Source: Codonopsis lanceolata
Taxonomy: Eukaryota; Streptophyta; Magnoliopsida; Asterales; Campanulaceae
Direction: 5' to 3'
DNA: 64,000 nucleotides
Assembly (NCBI GenBank): GCA_013146195.2
Contig: CM028380.1
Location: 82,128,407 to 82,192,406 of the forward strand
Translations under genes and position numbers: made by a program
Shown: piece after piece, positions 55,541 to 64,000 of the stretch
Position numbering within the stretch: position 1 is the stretch's first letter
How the letters are laid out: every line of letters starts with the position of its first letter
The notes under the pieces: model-generated
The model's database searches: none
Told to the model about the DNA's origin: nothing
Seen by the model: only the letters and a program-made list of their open reading frames with translations

Positions 55541-56191
55541 TTTTGTATAATAGTGACGGAGAAACCGTCACCGATCGTGACGGATGAGGGGCGTATTCCG
55601 TCACCGACGATGATGGAATAAATCAATTAGTGACGGAATCTCCGTCACTAAATCTGAATGAAACAATTATAATTTATTCAACAAAAAATCATTAATTTTT
55701 TATAATAGTGACGAGAAAACCGTCACCGATCGCCGACGGATCGGATTTATTCGCCACCGACGCTGACGGAATAAATCAATTAGTGACGGAATCTCCGTCA
55801 CTAAATCAGCATGAAACAATTATAATTTATTTAACAAAAAATCATTATTTTTTTTATAATAGTGACGGAGAAAACCGTCGATCGATGACGGATCGATGGC
55901 GGTGTATTCAAATCCGATCGATGACGGAATAAATCAATTAGTGACGGAAACAAACAATTACCAACGGAAACTCCGTCATTAAATATGGCGCCATTTCAAA
56001 GTGATTTTGCCGACGGACTTCCGTTAGTAATTTTAAAATTCGTCAATTCGTCGAAAATTCCGTCGTAATATTCCGTCACTAATTAATGACTCACGGATCT
56101 CCGTTAGTACTTTTCAAATTCCGTCAGTAATTGCTGACGGGAAAATTCCGTCAATAATATTCCGTTAGTAAATGTCATGTTTCTAGTAGTG
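55541..56191. repeat. right subterminal repeat array of the CACTA element
   Basis: Three units of about 125 bp start at roughly 55546, 55700 and 55855. Each has ATAATAGTGACGGAGAAA-like and AATCAATTAGTGACGGAA words. Up to the end follow CCGTTAGTAA and TCCGTCAGTAA words as at the left end. Confidence 0.9.
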
Positions 56192-56194
56192 TAT

Positions 56195-57160
56195 ACAGTT
56201 TGTTCTACTTGTTTGATGCTTTTTTTTAATAGAATTAATTGATACATTGACAACGTAAAATTTGAATTTACATAAACTGAAACAAAGTACAAAATTGACA
56301 CTACTTATTTTTAATGTATAAAAATTAGTTCTTTAAAAGTTCATATCGACCCACTAAATATTTTGAAATAAAATCTATGTCAATATAAAACCAAAAATTA
56401 AAATTTGAATTTACAAAATATAGTGCATAGTTAGTATGTGATAAAGAATCAATATGATTGCAGTTTAAAGAAAATCATTATCAAACAACGAGTTTTTATG
56501 AACGCTTGTGGTAAAAAAAAAAAAAAAAAATTGCAAGAACATTGTATCAAAATTTTATTACTATTTATAGCTTGGGCTATTTCTTTGTACCAAACATAAT
56601 AGTAAACCGACATGGGGCACAGGTGGACTCTAAACTCTAAAGTAAAACATTTCAAAATAGATAGTGAACTTTTGGTCTGGAATGGAAGGGGTATTCTGTA
56701 ATATGCTAGTAGTGGGTTCTATGATCATTCCATTCCTAAATGAGTATTTTTTGTTTTCACTCAAAATAAGGAAGCTAACTTTTGAATCCTTTTAGTAGTA
56801 CATGTTGATTAATGTATTAATTTTCACATATAACATTACATGATAAGTGACAAACTAAGGACGTGATAATAATTAACTTGTACCAAAAATAGACACTTAT
56901 TTATGAACAGAGAGTGTAAAATGTTTACAATAGTGAAGACAATACCATGGCATAACATACAAGAATTATAAAAACTTCTAAGAATCTATGTTTTCATAGT
57001 TCCTATCGAGCACTCTTTGTAGTTGGTAGCTACGAGAGTCCACCAAAAATTAGCAAGGCATGTCTTGCTAATTTCTTTTTTAGTGCACTTTGTTGCTTTG
57101 TTGTTCTAACATTACATGCTAATTGTGTACTTCTCCAATGAGAGTTTCTCATTAATGATA
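56195..57160. other. AT-rich stretch without recognised features
   Basis: No coding or RNA signal found. A run of A lies at 56513-56529. Confidence 0.35.
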
Positions 57161-58189
57161 CTAGTGATGCACTCGTGCTATGCACAGATTATACATGTGT
57201 ATAAAATTATATACTAAATTAAAGTTGAATAATATGTAATTATTTTTTTAATATTAACAAAATAAATAAAAAATAATAAACAGTAAAATTAAATATAGAA
57301 AATCCTATAAATTTGAAAAAAATAATATAAATTTTTGAATACTTTTTATATACAATAATTTTCGTTCAACATGTACGACTATTGTAACTATAAATATCAC
57401 ATAGTAACTCTAGACAAAGCTACATACAACTTATGATAAGCAAAAACATGTTTTCAAATGGAGTCTTATATTAGACAATGACTTACCATGATTTTTATTT
57501 ATATGCATTGTGTAAGACATAATCAACAAAAAATGTTTTATCTGAAATTTGAAAAAAAATTCTAGGATCAAATAGTATCAGTGATATTTTTGGAATCAAA
57601 AGAGTACCACCATAATTGCCCTTTGAAAGAACTTAACTTTCTAAAACATGGTTTCTCAGTCTTATAACAATTAATCTCGTGTCATTGCATAACTCAAGTG
57701 AATAGACTATGTTACGAAACAATATTATTTGAGTTCCAACCTTCAAATTTAACTCACAGTTTGACATTTCAGAATATATATGTATTGTTCATTGATGTGA
57801 TGTAATTAAAAAAATTACATTTTCATTTTTATATAACTATTTAATTGAAACCACAAAAAAACACGTATCTCTTTCAACAACATAACTTATATATTACATT
57901 TCAATTTTCAATGACATAAATAATTAACAAAAAAAGAAGAGAAAATGTCACTCTAATTTGAACATGACATAAAGTACTCGATATTCTTACTTATTTGTAA
58001 TGGACCATCATAAAATGTATTTTTTTGTTCAATTTATTGAGTTTTGTCTTCTTTTCAGTTGTGTGGTGTGAATTCATCTAATATTTACAAAATTCCAAAC
58101 ATATATCAATTCATTTACATACTGTCTGTTTCATACATTGAATAAGTTCTATACTGACACCGTGTCATAAGCACGGACACAAAAACTAG
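57161..58189 (-). mobile_element. Helitron relic bounded by two hairpin-CTAG ends
   Basis: The minus-strand 3' end at 57161 reads GTGCATAGCAC, GAGTGCATCA, CTAG, then T. A helicase remnant on the same strand lies just upstream of it, as in real Helitrons. The other edge (58189) shows a second, plus-strand terminus: CCGTGTCATAAGCACGG, ACACAAAAA, CTAG, then T. It could be the 5' side of the minus-strand Helitron or the 3' end of another one. Confidence 0.65.
57390..57790 (-). pseudogene. Helitron helicase C-terminal remnant (minus strand)
   Basis: Broken frames on the minus strand give NCELNLKVGTQIILFRNIV then LCNDTRLIVIRLRNHV, then GGTLLIPKISL, then HINKNHGKSLSNIRLHL. This is the order of conserved C-terminal blocks in plant RepHel helicases (usually LKVG-x-P, LLRN, LCNGTR, IPR, TINKSQGQSL). 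Multiple stops and frame changes. Confidence 0.8.
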
Positions 58190-58284
58190 TGATAATTTAA
58201 ACTAAGGCGAACCTAAACTAAAAAAAAAAACAAAGTCAGGCCCATGAGTATTTTTTATTTGTTTTTTAAAAATATTATATAACT

Positions 58285-60320
58285 TGTTGGAATATGTTTC
58301 TTGATAATTAACTTATCACCTTGTATATTCCGAATATTTTGATTTGCTTGTTACCATTACTGTGTGTCATAACAAGAGGCTAAGAGGGCTGTGTACTAAT
58401 TAGTGTGACAACTTGTTTGACAACATATAGGTCTTATGTTAGGTTATCCTAATATAGTCCTACCTTCTAAATGATGATTGAACAGACCAAGTACTTCATA
58501 TGCACCAGCACCAGCAGACTTGCTGAAGCATCAAGATTTTCTAAAGACTCGTCACCTACAGACTTGTCATATGCACTACAGGACACTTTGAAGACTCACC
58601 ACCAGCAGACGTGATGTAGTGTCAAAGTTTCTCAAAGGACTCGTCACCAGCAGATTCATCAAGTACATCACGAAAATATCTTGAAGACTTGCTACCAGCA
58701 GACTTGCTACGGTTTGAATGTTTATACCAGCAACCAGCAGTCCTTCCTTACAAGAATACTCACTATTGAACATCTTACCGGTAGACTTAATTTTGCACGT
58801 GCTACAAAGAGACAGAACTGCAGTAGATTAAGACAAGACAAATGTATTCAAGCTTCAAGAGCAATTCAAATCTTTATGAAGTCTGACACCAGTGATGCTG
58901 CAGGACTTTATCTCACTCACGTGGTCTGAGAAGTCAAAAGAATCCACTTTATTGAACAGACTACATGGGAGTGCATCAGACGCCAGACTCACTTTTCAGA
59001 GACTTATCAATACAGTCTGATGGGCAACCAGTTCAGGATCTGCAAGACAAAGCTTTTATCCAACAGTCAAAGATCCAGTGAACAACATCTCTATCCGACG
59101 AATTTCAACAACGACATTTTTCTAACTGATAGAAAAAATCATCTTCATCTCTCAACGATCAACTGACCCTGGTCTATAAAAGAAATCTCTCATCCTCTTC
59201 TTCACGATACAACGAGCGAAATCGAACGGAGCGAACACATCAGTGAACAACTGATCTGCATCAAGAACTTCAAAGAAGCTGTAAGATCTGCAAGAGATCA
59301 TCTTCACCAACGCATCTCAGATCTTCACAGACAAGTTGTAGTGAGCTTCCCAAACCTTAACAAAACACTCTCTGTGGATTGCTAAGGAGAAACACTTTGA
59401 AGAAGAAGATAGAGATTAGAAACTTCAATAAACAGAGATCGGTGTCTTGGTCAAGAACCCAGTTCTTGATTTGAGTTCTCCACCCTTCTTCGAAGAACTC
59501 AGCCTCTAGCTGAAGCTTCAGGACTTTATTCCTAAATCTAGAGGTTAAGCTCTTGGATCGATTTGAAGCTTGATTTCAGATGGTGTCAAAGGAAGATGAA
59601 GAGTTGTCTGTAAATATTGCATTCTTATCTTCAGATTTGTATTCACATACAAATGCTGTTGATTGTGCAATAATCGATCATCATAGAAGGACGAGTGTTA
59701 TGCACTCAATCGTTCAGATATTTTATATATGAACGACCTTCAATAGTGTCTTCTCATATCAGTCTCTCGTTCTCGTCTCCTATATCCCTTTTTACTTAAG
59801 AGTTTGTCTATGAACAATTAAGTAAAGATTAAGGCTTGAAAGGACGAGGACATAAAATGTACATAGAGTGTCTAGGCTAATGTATTCTGTAATTAATTTT
59901 TAATAAATTCAGAATTTCTTTCAATTGATTTATCTTCCAGTCTTTACATCTCTATGAGCTTTTATAAATTGATTTATCCTTTGAAAAGCTATTCTCCAAT
60001 GATTTCCTAAATCTGCATTTGGAAGAAAGATTAAGTGTGTTGTTGTTCTGATCATATAAATCTAAGCCTAACTATTTCCGCTGCTTAAACTCTTTCAAAC
60101 AGGCTTTTAATTTAAACAACAGTTCACCAGCAGAGTTCATAACTCTTCAGTGAGCAAGTCTGATGTTCCTCAATACCAGTAGACCTGCTCAGCGTGTTAA
60201 CTGTCTATGCCTTTAAAACATATGCTTTACTTAGTCAATAAAAAGAAAAGTTTTAAACGGCAACATAGGCTATTCAACCCCCCCCCCTCTAGCCTATTTG
60301 AGCAATTATATGGACCAACA
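58285..60320 (+). repeat. 5' LTR of a SIRE-like retrotransposon
   Basis: 2036 bp, starting TGTTGGAATATG and ending ATGGACCAACA, so the ends are inverted TGTTGG/CCAACA. A run of C followed by CTCTAGCC occurs near 60290, as in the left-hand SIRE-like LTR. A TATA box lies in CTATAAAAGAAATC (59174). The word CCAGCAGAC recurs at least five times in 58500-58740 and again near 60125. The 3' LTR is beyond the window. Confidence 0.85.
59174..59181 (+). promoter_or_regulatory. TATA box in the LTR
   Basis: TCTATAAAAG, about 1.1 kb before the LTR end, is the best candidate for the element's own promoter. Confidence 0.5.
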
Positions 60321-60322
60321 AT

Positions 60323-60335
60323 TGGTATCAGAGCC
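60323..60335 (+). other. primer binding site (tRNA-iMet type)
   Basis: TGGTATCAGAGCC lies two bases after the LTR end. Confidence 0.9.
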
Positions 60336-61438
60336 AAGCTCTTCAAGCTTTATGCAAGGTCTAACCACCTGAGAGTTTGATCCTCGATTGCTCATCCCAA
60401 ATGCATGTCAAAAGAAAAAAAATTTTGATCTTCAAAACTTTTGACAAGGATTTCATTTGAGATAAATTTTTGAAAAACATATTTACTTTGAAAAATTATT
60501 TTGTTTTCAAAAATTTCTTGAGGTAGACAACTAACATGATGATTGTGGAAAAATTATTCATATGACAGATATACATATCAATTGGCACTATGAATAACTT
60601 TTCCTCAGATGTATGACACTCCGATGGATGCTTCACTTAGAAGGATTTCAGATTCAAATTCTCTTGACATAAGGCTAATGATTGTTATCAATCCAACATC
60701 CTCTTGAGAGAAAATTTCTTAGTTAAAAATTCTGCAACTTTACAATGAAAGAATTTTAATTGATTCCTATCTATTCTCATGAAAAAGGTTAAGAGTCCAA
60801 AACTCTATATCATGAAACATTGATTGATCTCTTTGTTATATGATATTTAGTTTCTGGGACCTTGGCCTATATGTCAAAGAATTACTTGAAATCAATTTCT
60901 AAGAAATATGGATCAGAGATCTCATAAGCTGTTGCAAAGGAAGTCTATTCTTTAGGCAACATCGACTACAGACATATTAGCTCAAATTCCAAAAAGGCAC
61001 TTTCTTAAGAACATCTACCTCGATCGAAAAGCAACTGTCTCTTAAAGGTATATTCCATGTCTAGTGCTCAAGTCCTCGACTCTTCTATTTTCCTTTTATG
61101 AGCACATAAGACCAAGGGAAAATAAGATATTCAAGATCCAGATTCTCCTTTCTCTATCTTATGGATGTTCTTGAATAACTTATTTTTGGTACCTAGATTT
61201 TTCTGGAGCTTTCTAAAGCTCATAAAATGTTGCTAATGATCTTCGTGATTTTCATTCAGGAATACAGATTCTCTCAAGATCAACAAGCAAATTTTATTCT
61301 CTCTCTAATAGCATAAATTATTATGCTTGACTGATTTGCAGGATTCTATTCGTTTACCTCAGTCAAATCTTCTTCTCTCTGGGTTCTGATATATGACTAA
61401 TCTCTGCTCTGTTTTTATAATTCACTGATATTTGAGAT

Positions 61439-61491
<53 letters not shown>

Positions 61492-64000
61492 TCACTGCAT
61501 AGCTTTACATATTTGTATGCTCTGTTTTTCCTTGTTTATCTCTGCAAATATTAAAGCTTGAGTAACTGTTTATCATACTTGGCTCTCTTATTCTTATTCA
61601 CTCTATGATGTATGATTTACTTTACTCATCAGGTTTGATGTCTTACTGTCAAAGTAATTTTAGATTATCTTTGATCTGTTTAGACTATGCTCCCTTCAAA
61701 CCTTCTTCTTTGTCGAACCTTCTTGTTGCTCCGTACTTTATAAGCTCAGTTCTGTGTGCTAACTTATAGAAGTTTCCACCTTAGTAGACAATGTGCAACA
61801 TACATGGGTATCTTTGCAATTTCTACAAAGGCTGAGGTTAAACTTTTTGAAACTGACTATTTCTTAAAGTAAAAGACTAATTTCCTAGACTCTCGGTAGA
61901 GGTAAAACATATTTAAAAAGGGGAAACTTATTTTTTACTCAAAACATTTTTTCTGAAAAGTCACTTTTGTCAAAATCAAACTTTTTTTTGAGAAAGTTGT
62001 TTTGTCAAACCATTTTAGGGAATTCCACCTTTTTGACCACCGTACAAATCGGGGAAATCCAATTTGACCAACGACCTTTCATAACGACCAAATTAACCAA
62101 CCAACTTTTAATTTGGTTACAATGTTGTCTTCGTTGTTTCATAGAGGCCAAATTAACCAACCAACTTCTATCAATATCTTCCTTCTACGACAATTTCTTG
62201 GCCTGATATTGACATAAGTTGGTTGGTTAATTTGGTCGTTATGAAATGACAAGGACGACTTTGTAACCAAATGAAAAGTTGGTTGGTTAATTTGGTCGTT
62301 ATGAAACGTTGTTGGTCAATTTGGATTTCACCAATTTGTACGGTGGTCAAAAAGGTGGTATTCCCAACCTTTTTACTGAAAAGTTGTTTTGTCCTTGTGA
62401 AAACCTTTTTATCTTCTCAAGAAAGTTGTTTAGTCTTTTCAAAATCTTTTAAGCTTTCCAAAGAGAATACTCTACTGGATATCTAGAAATTACAACCTTC
62501 TCTCACACTACCTAATAATACTTTAATGAGAGTGGTTGAAAGGACTCTCCGAAACTTAATGAATTCATCTCATTAACTGGTCTTTCGTCTTGTCTCAGCG
62601 AGTATTTATAGAGACATTCATTCCCTCTTCTCTATCACTCGCAAACTATCTCCCAAACACTATGATAGACTCTGATACAAAATCCATTCATTCCAAAATG
62701 TTACTTAGGAGAAATCTTAGTACTAGATCAAGTTTCTCTCTCAACAACTTGGTATTACTCTTCCTATCCACCAAAAGTTGTTTGGTTAGTTTTGATGATT
62801 CCTCTTGTATGAAGAATTACCTTAACAACCATTTAGCATGCCTCTCCCTGACTCGTGTGACCGTGCTCATGTCAGCTGCTCCTTCTTGGCATTGTATACT
62901 TTCTACATGTTCTTTTGCTGACATGATTCTCCCTCAAGATCAGCACAATTCACAGCAGCGGACTTTCGAAAGGTAGTCGTGCTTGCTTATGAAGGTCACC
63001 TGGGTTTAAGAGCTACCTGAATGGAGAAGGAAGAGTAGGCGACAGGATCACATATTGCATTTCTTATAGTGCAGAGATTCCGTTTGGTTGCTTCTTTCGA
63101 CTAAACACTTGATCTGGACCTATATTCCGTTTGCCAACCGGTTAAACGGATCTGGGTCCATGGTCTTCATAGACATCTCCGTGTAACATTTTTATCCTTA
63201 GAAATGTATCAGGTGTTTAGATTAGTTGTTTACTAGGAGTAGTTAAGTCACCGGAAGTTGTATTGAATCTTGTAATCTTTAGATCCTCTTTGTATTCGAG
63301 TATATTTTGATCTAAATGAGAACTTGTTTAAAGCAACTTTACTTCATGTCTATCTGCTTTTGTATGCACATTCTTTGATAGCATGAAATATTATGTTTGC
63401 TTGTGGTTTCGATACATGTACAACATATTATATCTTCTGTTCCGAATCCACAACAACAAGCATAACTCTGCTGTTAACCCAACAGCAAACCAATTCTTAA
63501 CTATAAGTATTCCTATTCAACATAATAATAATTCTGATGAGACAAAACCAGGATCTATCTTTTAAATAATAGTCTTATGAATCTGATCTACTATTTTGAT
63601 TTGATTCAGACAACATAGAAAACTTTAAATTTTTTATCAAAACTTCTGGTGTTCAAAAGACTAAGTTGATTCTTGTTTTAATGACAATCTTTTGATTTCA
63701 TCTTGCTTTAAATGTTGTCATTACAACTAGATCAACTTGTATCTTAAAAACTAATTTTAAATCAGTAAAAGAACCTTATTTCGTTTGAAAACTTCAATGA
63801 TTACTGGAAGAAATCTCATCAGAAGAATTATTATTGGAATATGGATAACTTTAGTTTTGGATTTCTTAAGAAAGGACTGCCTTCTATGCAACTCCTTTCT
63901 CAGGAATAAGAGATCTCACCTTAACCCTTGATGTTCTGGTGAATCTTTATTCTCCCCAAAACATCTCTGGTCTCATATACTTCACAACAATAGATCCAAT
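60336..64000 (+). mobile_element. interior of the SIRE-like element, apparently noncoding
   Basis: In 3.66 kb after the primer binding site no gag zinc knuckle, protease or other retroelement motif is seen in any frame. The longest frame (62590-62976) has no domain character. A (TA)n run lies at 61446-61490. AAAGTTGTTTTGTC-like words repeat around 61990-62430. Either gag starts beyond the window or this is a large retrotransposon derivative lacking genes. Confidence 0.5.
62018..62365. mobile_element. Mutator-type foldback MITE inside the SIRE-like element
   Basis: 348 bp. The left arm starts GGGAATTCCACCTTTTTGACC and the right end reversed is GGGAATACCACCTTTTTGACC. The arms hold AAATTAACCAACCAACTT twice each, in opposite orientation, so nearly the whole element folds. 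Flanks AACCATTTTA (62008-62017) and AACCTTTTTA (62366-62375) match at 9 of 10, a Mutator-sized duplication. Confidence 0.85.

Larger units (their letters stand above)
46866..56191. mobile_element. CACTA (En/Spm) transposon, deletion derivative, 9.3 kb
   Basis: The terminal repeats CACTACTAGAAA (46866) and TTTCTAGTAGTG (56191) match perfectly over 12 bp. The 3-bp duplication TAT is on both sides (46863-46865 and 56192-56194). Both ends hold arrays of TTCCGTYAGTAA-type words, the subterminal sites bound by the element's own proteins. The only transposon coding left is a broken Ptta/En/Spm-type fragment (47763-48376). No TNPD/TNP2 transposase is seen. The middle contains an inverted-repeat block with GTGACAC arrays and an ACGTTA array. 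Confidence 0.9.

Noticed and set aside
62590..62976. 128-codon plus-strand frame inside the SIRE-like interior
   Set aside because: Serine- and leucine-rich without any gag, zinc knuckle or protease motif; not supported as a gene.

Overview
This window is nuclear DNA from a flowering plant, most likely a eudicot. The signs are split genes with GT-AG introns, a chloroplast NDH lumenal subunit, a plant kinesin-14, and dense plant transposons: Copia and Gypsy LTR elements, Stowaway, Mutator-like, hAT, CACTA and Helitron. Species cannot be named from this alone. About three quarters of the window can be assigned to transposons or their debris.

Layout. 1-5247: 3' part and 3' LTR of a SIRE/Maximus-like Copia element with a decayed extra ORF. 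It sits inside the reverse transcriptase of an older Copia element on the minus strand (5248-10272), which also holds a second LTR-element fragment and a Stowaway MITE in its own LTR. 10288-11383: MITEs, including two Mutator-like MITEs side by side with overlapping target duplications. 11956-12625 (minus): a three-exon CXXS-type thioredoxin. 12700-17530: a MITE and hAT field. 18395-19260 (plus): a three-exon PsbQ-like NDH subunit (PnsL3-like). 20311-26349 (minus): a nearly full-length but inactive chromovirus (Gypsy) with both LTRs, a perfect 5-bp target duplication, and a hAT element inside its integrase. 27560-29553: a solo LTR with a 5-bp duplication. 30094-35998 (minus): a 16-exon KATB/KATC-type kinesin-14, fully open once spliced.

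From 36.4 kb rightwards there are no further protein genes that look intact. There is a Tourist-like hairpin, Mutator-like elements (one a Pack-MULE carrying an exon that looks like translocon-associated protein beta), two tRNA genes (Tyr-like with an altered anticodon, and Ala-AGC), a Helitron inside a larger MITE, and a 9.3-kb CACTA transposon (46866-56191). The CACTA has lost its main transposase but carries sizeable tandem arrays. It is followed by a Helitron relic (57161-58189) and the 5' LTR plus a long noncoding interior of a second SIRE-like element (58285 to the window end), which itself contains a Mutator-type hairpin.

The three host protein genes act in unrelated processes (redox, thylakoid NDH-PSI complex, spindle/microtubules). 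I see no operon-like or pathway clustering and no evidence for a new multi-gene system. The most unusual material is the nested transposon architecture and the arrays inside the CACTA element. All splice sites were placed by eye.
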